From: Burkholderiales bacterium | GTDB taxonomy: Bacteria; Pseudomonadota; Gammaproteobacteria; Burkholderiales; SG8-39 | Length of the DNA: 21,041 nucleotides | Direction: 5' to 3' | NCBI GenBank assembly: GCA_020846575.1 | Contig: JADLDQ010000117.1 | Coordinates: forward strand, 1 to 21,041 | Shown here: positions 13,357-21,041 of the stretch, one piece after another | How positions within the stretch are numbered: the first letter of the stretch is position 1 | How the letters are laid out: every line of letters starts with the position of its first letter | Program-made: the position numbers and the translations under genes | Notes under the pieces: model-generated | The model's database searches: none | What the model was told of the DNA's origin: nothing | The model's input: only the letters and a program-made list of their open reading frames with translations

Positions 13357-15399
13357 ATGCCCATGCTCGTAGTAGCGATCGATATTGGCGGCACTTTCAC
13401 CGACTTGATGGCGTTCGATGACCGGACCGGGAGATTCTCGGACTCCAAGGCACTGTCGACGCCCAACCGGCTGGTGGATGGCATCATCAACTGCATCCGC
13501 AAGAGCGGGCTCGAATCCGGTGAGATCGACGAGCTCATCCACGGCTCCACCACCGCCATCAACACCCTGATCGAGAAAAAGGGCGCGAAGACCGGGCTGC
13601 TGGTGACGCAGGGCATGCGCGACGTGTACATCATCGGCCGCGGCAACCGCCCCGAGTCGTACAACCTGTTTTTCCACAAGCACCGGCCCCTGGTGCCGCG
13701 CCACCTGACGCTGGAGATCAAGGAGCGGCTGCTCGCCAGCGGCGAGGTGCTCGAGCCGCTCGATACCGCCAGCGTGGAGACGGCGGCGAACTTCCTCAAG
13801 GACAAGGGCGTCGAAGCGGTGGCGGTGTGCTTCATCCACTCCTACGTGAACCCCGACCACGAGAGAAGGACGGGCGAGATCGTCAGGCGGATTCTCCCGA
13901 ACGCCTACGTGTCGCTGTCGCACGAGATCCTGCGCGAATACCGCGAGTTCGAGCGCATGTCCACCACGGTGGTGAACGCCTATATCGGCCCGGTGGTCGG
14001 AGGCTATGTGCACAGTCTCAAGAACAGCCTCGCGGATATCGGCTTCAGGGGCGAGCTCACCATCATGCAGTCCAACGGCGGGGTGATGACCCCGGAGGTC
14101 GCCACCGCGAGGCCGGTGGCGATGATGGAATCCGGCCCGGTGGGCGGCATCATCGCCTCGGCGCGCTTCGGCGTTGCCTTGGGCTACAAGAACGTCATTT
14201 CCTTCGACATGGGCGGTACCACCGCCAAGGCGAGCCTGATCAAGGACGGCGAGACCACCATGGCGCCCGGCTACTACGTGGGCGGCTACGCGAGCGGCCA
14301 GCCGGTGATGCTGCCGCTGGTGGACGTGGTCGAGGTCGGCGCCGGCGGCGGCTCGATCGCCTGGATCGACGAGGTCGGGGCGCTCAAGGTCGGCCCGCAC
14401 AGCGCGGGCGCGGACCCGGGGCCGATCTGCTACCGCGGCGGCGGCACCGAGCCGACCATCACCGACGCCAACGTGCTGCTGGGCAGACTCGATCCGAACC
14501 AGTTCCTGGGCGGGGAGATGAAGCTGGATGCCCAGGGCGCCGCGGACGGGATCAAGACCAAGGTGGCCGATGCGCTGAATCTGTCCACCGTGGCCGCCGC
14601 CGAGGCGATCGTGGACATCGCCAACGCCAAGATGTCGCTCGCGGTGCGGGAGGTGTCGGTCGCCAAGGGCTACGACCCGCGCGACTTCGCACTGGTCGCC
14701 TCCGGTGGCGCCGGCCCGGTGCACGTGTGCGCGATCGCGCGCGACCTGCACGTGCCGACGGTGATCATCCCGCTGTTCCCGTCGAACTTCTCGGCGCTGG
14801 GGATGCTGGTGGCCGACGAGCGCCACGACTACACCCGCACCTACTACACCGACCTGACCAATGTCGATTTCACGCACCTGGTGAGGGTCTACGAGGAGAT
14901 GGTCGAGCAGGCGGGCGCGGGCCTGCGCCGCAAGTCGAGCGCCCAGTACCAGGTGCACCTGGACCTGCGCTACGTGGGCCAGGAGTTCACCCTGTCGGTG
15001 CCGGTGACGCTCGAGCAGTTGAAGGCCGGCGACAAGCAGGGGATCCGCACCGCCTTCGACAGGCTCTACGAGCACCGCTACGCGCATCACTCGCCGGAGG
15101 AGCCCGTGGAGATCATCAACGTGCGCGTGGCCGCCCTGGGCAAGAAGCCGCAGCTCGAATTTCCCAGGCTCGGACCCGCCGGCCAGGCGAAGCCCGCGCG
15201 CACGCGCAAAGCCTACTTCGCCGAGGCGGGTCGCGAAACGGAGTGCCCGGTATACGAGCGCGCCGAACTCGGGGCGGGGGCGAAATTCAGCGGCCCGGCG
15301 CTCATCCAGGAGCACGGCACGACCACGGTGATGATGGAGGGCGACGTGTGCACGGTGGCGCAGACGGGCGAGCTCATCATCAGGATCCGGGGAGAGTGA
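13357..15399 (+). CDS. hyuA: Hydantoinase/oxoprolinase family protein, HyuA (alpha subunit)
   Basis: A 680-residue protein of the HyuA/5-oxoprolinase/acetone carboxylase family, which uses an ASKHA-type ATPase core. The first phosphate loop is AIDIGGTFTDLM at residues 7-18 and the second is SFDMGGTTAKA with Asp284. Between them lie HGSTTAINTLIEKKGAKTG and MESGPVGGIIASARFG; a glycine-rich VEVGAGGGSIAWID and SAGADPGPICYRGGG follow. Family members couple ATP hydrolysis to opening of hydantoin or oxoproline rings, or to carboxylation of ketones, usually with HyuB. The substrate here is unknown. Start ATG 13357 or 13363; the latter has better spacing from GGAAC. hyuB begins two bases after the hyuA stop. 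Confidence 0.9.
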   Translation: MPMLVVAIDIGGTFTDLMAFDDRTGRFSDSKALSTPNRLVDGIINCIRKSGLESGEIDELIHGSTTAINTLIEKKGAKTGLLVTQGMRDVYIIGRGNRPESYNLFFHKHRPLVPRHLTLEIKERLLASGEVLEPLDTASVETAANFLKDKGVEAVAVCFIHSYVNPDHERRTGEIVRRILPNAYVSLSHEILREYREFERMSTTVVNAYIGPVVGGYVHSLKNSLADIGFRGELTIMQSNGGVMTPEVATARPVAMMESGPVGGIIASARFGVALGYKNVISFDMGGTTAKASLIKDGETTMAPGYYVGGYASGQPVMLPLVDVVEVGAGGGSIAWIDEVGALKVGPHSAGADPGPICYRGGGTEPTITDANVLLGRLDPNQFLGGEMKLDAQGAADGIKTKVADALNLSTVAAAEAIVDIANAKMSLAVREVSVAKGYDPRDFALVASGGAGPVHVCAIARDLHVPTVIIPLFPSNFSALGMLVADERHDYTRTYYTDLTNVDFTHLVRVYEEMVEQAGAGLRRKSSAQYQVHLDLRYVGQEFTLSVPVTLEQLKAGDKQGIRTAFDRLYEHRYAHHSPEEPVEIINVRVAALGKKPQLEFPRLGPAGQAKPARTRKAYFAEAGRETECPVYERAELGAGAKFSGPALIQEHGTTTVMMEGDVCTVAQTGELIIRIRGE

Positions 15400-15400
15400 C

Positions 15401-17167
15401 ATGGACGCACGGGTGAAGGAAGCGAACCTCGACCCGGTGACGCTCGAGGTGATACGCAACGCGCTGCCCGCCATCTCCAACGAGATGGCGGCGGACCTGC
15501 AGCGCACCTCCTACAACATGATGATCTACGAGGTGCGCGACTACTGCACCGCCCTGGTGGACGTGAACGGCGACCTCATCAGCCAGAACGTCGGCGGCGT
15601 ATCGCATTTCGTGGCCGACCTCGGGGTGCTGATCACCGACGGCGTCAAGCGCTACGGCGCGAACGGCTTCAAGCCGGGCGACGTGCTCATCACCAATCAC
15701 CAGGCGGTCGCCGGGCAGCACCTGAACAACGTCGCCATCTACGTGCCGTGCTTCTTCGAGGGCGAGCTGATGATGTTCGCCATCGTGCGCGCCCACTGGG
15801 TCGACATCGGCGGGCTCTCGACCGGGTTCGGCGCGGGTCCCGACGTGGCCGACCCCTGGCTGGAAGGCCTGCAACTGGACCAGCTGAAGATCTACGACGA
15901 CGGCAAGCCGGACGAGACGCTCTACCGCGTCATCCGCGACAACATCCGTTTCCCGGAATCGTCGCTCGGCGACATGAAGTCGCAGATCGCCGCCTGTCGC
16001 CTGGGCGTGCGCCGCATGGAGGAGCTGTACCGCAAGTACGGCCGCCCGACCGTGGTCGCGGCGATCGCGCAGATCGCCGAGGAAACCCAGACCAAGTGCC
16101 GTAACGTGGTCTCGGCTCTCAAGGACGGCGTGTACCAGGCCGAGTCCTCGTTCGACGACGACGGCGTGCTCAAGGACGACCCGGTGCGCATCCACGCCAA
16201 GGTCACGATCGCGCGCGGGTCGATGACCATCGACCTGTCGGGGTGTTCCAGGGAACGCAAGGCGGCGATCAATTCCAGGACGCTCGCGGGCGCGCGCGTC
16301 GCGTACAAGGCGATCACCGCGCCGCTGGAACCGGTGAACGAGGGCTCGTTCCGGGCGCTGAACGTGATCATCCCCGAGGGCAGCATCATGATGGCGCGCT
16401 ACCCGGCGCCGATGGTGAACTGGAGTTCGATCGTGCCCACCGTGGTGGACACCATCCTCACCGCCCTGGCGCCCGCCATGCCCGACAGGGTGCCTGCCGC
16501 GCACCACGCGCTCCTGGGTGGGGCGGTGGTGTTCTTCGGCGTCGATCCGAAGACCGGGCGGCGCTTCGTGGTGCAGAGCCTGGAAGGCGGCGGCTGGGGC
16601 GGGCGGCCGTCGGAGGACGGCGAGTCGGGCACGGTGTCGGTGTGCCAGGGCGACGTGCGCAACGGGTCGATCGAGGGTATCGAGCTGAAGTGCCCGGTGC
16701 TGGTCGAGTCGCGCGAGCTGCGCACCGATTCGGGCGGGGCCGGACGGTTCCGCGGCGGCCTGGGCATCGACCTCACGGTGCGCAACCTGGTGGAGGGGCG
16801 ATGGAACCTCAACCAGCCGCGCCGGGTGAAATGCGCCCCCTGGGGCCTGTGGGGCGGGGCACCGGGCGGCACCGCCGCGTACCTTCTCGGTACACCGGGC
16901 CGGAACGAATGGGACATGGTCGATGCGAGCCGCCATCCGGTGCCCGCGCACTCGCGCGTGGTCGTGCGCACCGGCGGGGGCGGAGGCTGGGGTAAGCCCG
17001 TGGCGCGCGACCCCAAGCGGGTGCAATGGGATGTCGTGGAGGGGTTGGTGAGCCGCGAAGCCGCGCGCGAGCGCTACGGTGTGGTGTTGAACGAGGCGAA
17101 CGAGATCGACGAAGCCGCCACCCGCGCGCTGCGGCAAAGGCTCGAGGCGCAAGCGGCAGGCGCCTGA
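15401..17167 (+). CDS. hyuB: Hydantoinase B/oxoprolinase family protein, HyuB (beta subunit)
   Basis: A 588-residue protein with the HyuB signature. The N-terminus is LDPVTLEVIRNALPAISNEM, then LQRTSYNMMIYEVRDYCTAL, the metal-site-like ITNHQAVAGQHLNNVAIYVP, and the strongly diagnostic RTDSGGAGRFRGGLGID near residue 445. The C-terminus has RTGGGGGWGKPVARDP followed by a helical tail. With HyuA it should form the ATP-dependent hydantoinase, oxoprolinase or carboxylase complex. It starts one base after the hyuA stop with GGGGAGAG as ribosome-binding site, so the two are translated together. It could equally be part of an acetophenone- or acetone-carboxylase-like enzyme, but no third carboxylase subunit is seen in this window. 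Confidence 0.9.
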   Translation: MDARVKEANLDPVTLEVIRNALPAISNEMAADLQRTSYNMMIYEVRDYCTALVDVNGDLISQNVGGVSHFVADLGVLITDGVKRYGANGFKPGDVLITNHQAVAGQHLNNVAIYVPCFFEGELMMFAIVRAHWVDIGGLSTGFGAGPDVADPWLEGLQLDQLKIYDDGKPDETLYRVIRDNIRFPESSLGDMKSQIAACRLGVRRMEELYRKYGRPTVVAAIAQIAEETQTKCRNVVSALKDGVYQAESSFDDDGVLKDDPVRIHAKVTIARGSMTIDLSGCSRERKAAINSRTLAGARVAYKAITAPLEPVNEGSFRALNVIIPEGSIMMARYPAPMVNWSSIVPTVVDTILTALAPAMPDRVPAAHHALLGGAVVFFGVDPKTGRRFVVQSLEGGGWGGRPSEDGESGTVSVCQGDVRNGSIEGIELKCPVLVESRELRTDSGGAGRFRGGLGIDLTVRNLVEGRWNLNQPRRVKCAPWGLWGGAPGGTAAYLLGTPGRNEWDMVDASRHPVPAHSRVVVRTGGGGGWGKPVARDPKRVQWDVVEGLVSREAARERYGVVLNEANEIDEAATRALRQRLEAQAAGA

Positions 17168-17235
17168 AGGCGCGGCCGCGGCGAGGGCTGCCGGTGGGAG
17201 CGGCGCCCGGCCGCCTGATCGAGGAGACGGGCAGG

Positions 17236-18354
17236 ATGAACATTCAGGATCGCGTCGCCGCCCTGCGCCAGAGCATGGGCGAGCAGGGGCTGGAACTGTT
17301 GATCGGCCTGCACGACAACGGGCACTTCATCGAGAAACCCAACCCGGTGATGGTGCTCGCCGGGTTCAAGTCGATGGGCGATACCGCGCTCCTGCTGCAC
17401 CGCTCGGGCGAGGCCCTGTTGATCGTCACGCCCGCCTGGGACGCCGAGCGCGCCGCCGAACAGGCGCCCGGTTGGACGGTCGTCGGCACGCACGAGCTGC
17501 TGGGCGAGCTGGCGCGGCAGCTCGGGCGGCTCAAGGTCCCGGCCGCGAAGACCGGGGTGGCGGGCCTCGCACCCATGTCCTGGCAGGTCGAAAAGGGGGT
17601 CAGGGAGCTGATGAAGGGCGAGGTCCACCCGGCCGACGCCCTGGTGATGAAGCACGCGCGCCGCAAGACCGCCGAGGAAATCGCGCGCGCCCGCAAGGCC
17701 ACGGAACTTGCCGAGAAAGGCTACGAGCAGTTGCTCGCGACCGCGACAGTGGGCATGCGCGAGGACCAGCTGGCCGCCGAGATCCGCTGCTACGTGAGGT
17801 CGCTGGGCGCGGAGGACAACTTCTTCATGTTCAACGCCGGGCCGTTCAGCAAGGCGGTGCAGACCTCCTGCGGCCGGCGCTTCGCGCAAGGCGACCTGCT
17901 GCTCGGGGAGCTCACGCCGTCCTACCAGGGGCAGATGGCGCAGATCTGCCGCACCGCGGTGCTCGGCAGGGCGAGCGAAGTGCGCAAGGAGAAGTACGCG
18001 CTGCTGGTGCACGCCATGAAGCAGGGCGTCGCCGCGGCCAGGCCCGGCAACACCATGGGCAAGGTGTGCGAGGCCATCAACGCGGTGCTGGAAGCGCAGG
18101 GGTACGGCCAGTACTGCCACCCGCCGCACATCAAGCGGCGCGGCCACGGCCTGGGGTTCGGCTCGACTCTGCCCGGGGACGTCGCTCCGGACAACGGCAT
18201 CGTGCTGGAGCCCGACATGTTCTTCGTCATCCACCCCAACCAGTTCCTGCCCGAGACCGGCTACATGATGTGCGGCGAGCCCACGCTCATCACCGAGAAC
18301 GGCGCGCAGCTGCTGTCCAGGCGCATGGCGCAGCTGTACGAGATCCCGGTCTGA
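17236..18354 (+). CDS. M24 (pita-bread) family protein with degenerate metal site
   Basis: A 372-residue cytoplasmic protein with a creatinase-like N-terminal domain (about 1-135) and an M24 C-terminal domain (about 140-370), the layout of Xaa-Pro peptidases and creatinase. Against the five canonical ligands (D, D, H, E, E), the equivalents here are Glu225 and Gln236 (GELTPSYQGQMAQICRT), His304 (RRGHGLGFG), His333 (FVIHPNQF) and Gly347 beside Glu348 (MMCGEPTLITENG). The proton-shuttle His is replaced by Gln209. It is therefore unlikely to be an ordinary dinuclear-metal peptidase; metal-independent relatives such as creatinase act on small C-N compounds, which suits a hyuAB neighbour. ATG 17236 follows GAGGAG by nine bases and lies 68 bases after hyuB. 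Confidence 0.87.
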   Translation: MNIQDRVAALRQSMGEQGLELLIGLHDNGHFIEKPNPVMVLAGFKSMGDTALLLHRSGEALLIVTPAWDAERAAEQAPGWTVVGTHELLGELARQLGRLKVPAAKTGVAGLAPMSWQVEKGVRELMKGEVHPADALVMKHARRKTAEEIARARKATELAEKGYEQLLATATVGMREDQLAAEIRCYVRSLGAEDNFFMFNAGPFSKAVQTSCGRRFAQGDLLLGELTPSYQGQMAQICRTAVLGRASEVRKEKYALLVHAMKQGVAAARPGNTMGKVCEAINAVLEAQGYGQYCHPPHIKRRGHGLGFGSTLPGDVAPDNGIVLEPDMFFVIHPNQFLPETGYMMCGEPTLITENGAQLLSRRMAQLYEIPV

Positions 18355-18415
18355 GGTCGCGTTCCGAGCGCGAACGGCCGGTGAATGCGAGGTTGGCGCG
18401 CGCGGATGCCGCCAG

Positions 18416-18447
18416 AGCGCGCAGCCTGCTACAGTGAAGTGCGCGCT
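18416..18447 (+). promoter_or_regulatory. Candidate internal promoter flanked by an inverted repeat
   Basis: In the 212-base gap before the receptor gene, TGCTACAGT (18428-18436 region) looks like an extended -10 (TG-N-TACAGT); the -35 at 17 bp is poor (TGCCGC). It is framed by a perfect 8-bp inverted repeat, AGCGCGCA at 18416-18423 and TGCGCGCT at 18440-18447, so a regulator could bind across it. Alternatively the repeat forms a hairpin that ends or trims the upstream transcript. Confidence 0.35.
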
Positions 18448-18566
18448 GCATCCCCGCGGTCGAGGAATCGAAACGGGCTGCGGCGCCTCTTGCACGGACC
18501 TGCCGGAAGGACGGCGGCTCGAAGCTCCGTTCTTGGCGCAAGCCTCTCCAAGGAAAGGGGGAAGCC

Positions 18567-19535
18567 GTGAAGACCAGCGTCGCTCGTTCACTGATCCTTC
18601 TGGCGGCGTGCCTCACCGTCCCGCTCGCCGCGCAGGAGTACCCGGTCAAGGCGGTACGTGTGGTCGTGGGTATCGCCCCGGGCGGCGGCCTGGATGGAGG
18701 CACGCGCTTGATGGCCGCGAAGCTCGGTGAGCTGCTGCAACAGCAGTTCGTGGTCGAGAACCGCCCGGGCGCGGGCAGCACCATCGCCGCGGCGCTGGTG
18801 GCCAAGGCGCCTGCCGACGGGTATACGCTGCTGATGGCGGGCGGAACCTCGTTCGTGATCGCCCCGGTGCTGTACCGGAATCTGTCCTACGACCCTGTCC
18901 AGAGCTTCGCGCCGGTGGGCACCGCCGGTACCGAGGTGCTGGTGCTGGTGGTTCATCCCTCGGTGCCTGCCGGCACGCCGGCGGAGCTGATCGCAGTGCT
19001 CAAGGCGAATCCCGGCAAGTACAGCTACGGCTCCCCCGGCAACGGCTCGGGACATCACCTGGCGATGGAGCTGTTTCAGAAGCAGGCGGGCGTGCGGATG
19101 AACCACGTTCCCTACAAGGGCGCGGCGCAGATCGTTCCGGACCTGGTGAGCGGGCGCGTGCCGGTCGCCATCATGAGCACCACCTCGACGCTGCCCCAGG
19201 CGAAGGCGGGAAAGATCCGCGCCCTGGCGCTCACCAGCCCGCTCAGGCTGGCGAGCGTGCCCGAGTGGCCGCCGCTCGCGGAAACGCTCCCCGACTACTA
19301 CGACATGGGCGCGATGCGTTTCGTGCTTGCGCCCGCCGGCACGCCCGCCGCCGTGGTGAACCGCCTGAGCGAGTCGCTCAAGGCGATGCTCGCCATGGAC
19401 GAGGTGCGCAGGATCTTCCACGAGCAGGGGACGATGGCCCAGTTCCTCACCCCTGCGGCGCTCGCGGCGCGCATCCGCACCGACGTGGCGCAGCTGGGCG
19501 CCCTCGCCCGGGAGGTCGGCGTGAAGGCGGATTAG
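18567..19535 (+). CDS. Bug/TctC-family periplasmic solute-binding protein
   Basis: A 322-residue exported receptor of the tripartite tricarboxylate transporter family. Residues 1-22 form a signal peptide with likely cleavage after PLAA; an LAAC sequence at 12-15 could alternatively be a lipobox, but the hydrophobic run before it is short. Mature motifs are YPVKAVRVVVGIAPGGGLD (the GGxxD substrate carboxylate/carbonyl site), VVENRPGAGSTIAA, APADGYTLLMAG, YGSPGNGSGHHLAMELF, HVPYKGAAQIVPDLVSG and FVLAPAGTP. GTG start with an excellent AAGGGGG ribosome-binding site. It binds an unknown, probably carbonyl- or carboxyl-bearing ligand. TctA/TctB membrane partners are absent from the window, as is common for the many orphan Bug proteins of Burkholderiales. 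Confidence 0.92.
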   Translation: MKTSVARSLILLAACLTVPLAAQEYPVKAVRVVVGIAPGGGLDGGTRLMAAKLGELLQQQFVVENRPGAGSTIAAALVAKAPADGYTLLMAGGTSFVIAPVLYRNLSYDPVQSFAPVGTAGTEVLVLVVHPSVPAGTPAELIAVLKANPGKYSYGSPGNGSGHHLAMELFQKQAGVRMNHVPYKGAAQIVPDLVSGRVPVAIMSTTSTLPQAKAGKIRALALTSPLRLASVPEWPPLAETLPDYYDMGAMRFVLAPAGTPAAVVNRLSESLKAMLAMDEVRRIFHEQGTMAQFLTPAALAARIRTDVAQLGALAREVGVKAD

Positions 19536-19608
19536 CACTCGCCGCCGCCTTGCCCGCGCTGGCGCGAGGCCCGGGGCGCAAACCCGTATTCGAGCAAGGA
19601 GTCCATTC

Positions 19609-20730
19609 GTGCAGACCATGCATTCCACGCTGCTGATCGGCGCCTACGACTGGGAGCCGGCCAAGCTGCCCGAGGAGGAATACCGCGAGCGCATCGCCGC
19701 CTTCTGGGAGGCCCTCCCGGACAGGTCCTGCGCCGGCGTCGCGGTATACGGCGACCGCCGCAACAACGCGCAACTCGCCTACCTGAGCAACATGATCCCG
19801 AAGCTGCGCGATGGCCTGGCGCTGGTGCCGCGCCGGGGCGAGCCGAAGGTGCTCGTCTCGGGCGGGCCGAACGCGATGGTGCCGGCGGTGCGCCAGACCT
19901 GGATGCCGGTGGAGCCGCTGGGCGAAGCCGCCAAGGAGATCGACGCATGGCGCCAGACTCTCGGCGGTCCCGTTGCCCTTGCCGGGTTCGACTCGGTGCG
20001 TATGGCCACGCACGAGGCGCTGGCGGGCATCGCCGGCGACGGCAGGCTCTCGGCCGAGGCGCACGCCGTGCTGCGCGCGGCGATGCGCAACAAGCGCCCG
20101 CGCGAGCGGGCGGCGATGCGCGAGGCCTGTGGCATGCTGCGGGCCGCCGTGGCGGCGCTGGCCGCGTCGCAGTCCGGCGGCCCGCGCGCCGGGGTCACCG
20201 AGGCCATGGCCCGCGCCGAGGGCGCGGCGCTGCGGCTCGGGGCCCAGGAGGTGCGCACGCTGTTCAGCACCGACGGCGGCAGGACGCTGCGGCCCTTCTT
20301 CACGCCCATCGATCGGCCGGTGGAACCGCTTCAAGTCTACGTGGCGGTCCGTCACCTGGGCTACTGGGCCGAGGGCTTCGTGCACCTGGCGGCCAGTCCC
20401 GGCGCCGTGGCGCACAAGGCGGGCGCGGCCCTGCAGGAGGGTATCGCTCTCGTCAGACCGGGTGCCGCCTGCCGCGACATCGCCGCCGCCATGAGACGCG
20501 CGCTCGCGCCCCTGCACGAGCACCCGGTCACGGCGGGCTCGTTCGGCAATGCGATCGGGCTCGATCTCGAGGAGGCGCCGCGCATCGCCGGGGACAGCAC
20601 GGCTGAGCTGCAGCCTGGAGGCGTGTACACCCTGCGCGCGGGCGCGTGCGACGGCGCGCAGCACGCCATCGTGTCGGCCATGGTCGCGCCGGGCGAAGGC
20701 GGGTGCGACGTGCTCTGGTCGGCGGTGTAG
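19609..20730 (+). CDS. M24-like protein, canonical ligands essentially lost
   Basis: A 373-residue protein, the same size as the M24 protein two genes upstream. A creatinase-type N-terminal domain (YRERIAAFWEALPD, RRNNAQLAYLSNMIPKLRDGLALV) is followed by the linker RNKRPRERAAMREACGMLRAA and a pita-bread-like C-terminal half. The metal site is absent: residues 241-260 contain no Asp (Glu255 replaces the second one in GYWAEGF), Asn314 replaces His in GNAIGLDLEEAP, Arg343 replaces Glu in YTLRAG, and His352 sits where the last Glu should be. Catalysis by the standard mechanism is unlikely; it may be a non-metal hydrolase or a partner subunit of the other M24 protein. GTG start with a strong AAGGAG at 7 bases; an ATG three codons later is an alternative. 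Confidence 0.78.
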   Translation: MQTMHSTLLIGAYDWEPAKLPEEEYRERIAAFWEALPDRSCAGVAVYGDRRNNAQLAYLSNMIPKLRDGLALVPRRGEPKVLVSGGPNAMVPAVRQTWMPVEPLGEAAKEIDAWRQTLGGPVALAGFDSVRMATHEALAGIAGDGRLSAEAHAVLRAAMRNKRPRERAAMREACGMLRAAVAALAASQSGGPRAGVTEAMARAEGAALRLGAQEVRTLFSTDGGRTLRPFFTPIDRPVEPLQVYVAVRHLGYWAEGFVHLAASPGAVAHKAGAALQEGIALVRPGAACRDIAAAMRRALAPLHEHPVTAGSFGNAIGLDLEEAPRIAGDSTAELQPGGVYTLRAGACDGAQHAIVSAMVAPGEGGCDVLWSAV

Positions 20731-20777
20731 GCGCCTGCAACCGCAAGCGCGGCGCGGGCGTCGCGGGCCGCGGCATG

Positions 20778-20866
20778 GCTGCGCCGCGCAGCGCGGACCG
20801 CAGTCGCGGCACGCCTGGCGATTTCAGGCTCGAGCGAGCAAGCGAGTCTCATTACCTCCGACTCGC
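20778..20866. other. Two inverted repeats in the gap 20731-20964
   Basis: The 234-base gap after the second M24-like gene holds GCTGCGC-C-GCGCAGC (20778-20792) and GCGAGTC/GACTCGC around an 11-base spacer (20842-20866). Neither has a T tract. The second is less GC-rich inside its loop and could be an operator or weak terminator. No gene or convincing promoter hexamer pair is seen here; a TATCCT at 20914 lacks a partner at usable distance. Confidence 0.35.
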
Positions 20867-20964
20867 GCGTCGCGGTGGGCGGCTCGGGGCGTGGACTTGC
20901 GCGCGCATCGGAGTATCCTCGGGCAGCCCGTCGTGGGCATCGGCGCGCCTTGCGGAGACACCCG

Positions 20965-21041
20965 ATGAACGCATCGACGACACGGACCTTGCCCTCGACC
21001 TCGCGCGCAGCGCTCGCCGCGATCCTGGCGGCATCGAGCGC
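20965..21041 (+). CDS. 5' end of a probable exported protein (cut by window edge)
   Basis: ATG at 20965 follows TTGCGGAGACACCCG, a GGAGA ribosome-binding site at about seven bases. The 25 codons present encode MNASTTRTLPSTSRA followed by LAAILAASS, with an arginine-containing n-region and the start of a hydrophobic core, suggesting a signal peptide. It is co-directional with the catabolic cluster, so another solute receptor or a secreted enzyme is possible. The family cannot be told from this fragment. Confidence 0.5.
   Translation, partial: MNASTTRTLPSTSRAALAAILAASS

Noticed and set aside
13160..13372. Small plus-strand frame of about 70 codons in the hyuA leader
   Set aside because: No ribosome-binding site, no recognisable motif, overlaps the hyuA start, and its ATG coincides with the predicted -10.
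13345..15507. A long antisense frame (about 720 codons) over hyuA
   Set aside because: Mirror frame of hyuA; His/Arg/Val-rich with no family signature.
15380..17152. Antisense frame of about 590 codons over hyuB
   Set aside because: Shadow of the HyuB frame; no motifs or start context.
1..21041. CRISPR array, prophage, transposase or tRNA
   Set aside because: No regularly spaced repeat-spacer series, no recognisable transposase or phage protein, and no cloverleaf-like sequence was found on reading both strands.

Overview
The window reads as chromosomal DNA of a very GC-rich Gram-negative bacterium, most likely a betaproteobacterium (Burkholderiales or a relative). The evidence is threefold: the alaC-hom-thrC gene order, a Bug/TctC-type periplasmic receptor beside a LysR-regulated catabolic cluster, and a lipid A modification operon in which ArnA is split into two proteins. 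No tRNA, rRNA, CRISPR array, insertion sequence or phage gene was seen.

Region 1 (1-6950, minus strand) is an L-Ara4N lipid A modification operon. In transcription order it holds a small Mth938/DUF498-like gene, arnT, one SMR-type flippase subunit (arnE/F-like), arnB, arnC, a stand-alone ArnA formyltransferase, a stand-alone ArnA UDP-GlcA decarboxylase, and the 5' part of arnD, which runs off the left edge. Together these make UDP-L-Ara4FN, move it to undecaprenyl phosphate, deformylate it, flip it and attach it to lipid A, the classic route to polymyxin resistance. A perfect TATAAT -10 lies just upstream of the first gene. The start of arnB is built from tandem 17-bp repeats that create two 6-codon micro-ORFs chained by ATGA stop/start overlaps.

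Region 2 (7013-11990, plus strand) holds amino-acid biosynthesis genes alaC, hom and thrC, followed by a family 8 glycosyltransferase. The convergent gap after it (11991-12111) holds a 60-bp-period direct repeat and a perfect hairpin.

Region 3 (12112-21041) is a LysR regulator divergent from a plus-strand catabolic cluster: hyuA, hyuB, an M24 'pita-bread' protein, a Bug-type solute receptor, a second M24-like protein, and the start of a probable exported protein cut by the right edge. The 330-bp divergent region carries a T-N11-A dyad and two facing promoter candidates in the usual LysR geometry. Both M24 proteins lack most canonical metal ligands. HyuAB with two degenerate M24 proteins around a receptor is the best candidate here for a poorly described pathway, probably uptake and hydrolysis of a cyclic amide, hydantoin-like or carboxylated compound. 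The substrate cannot be read from the sequence.
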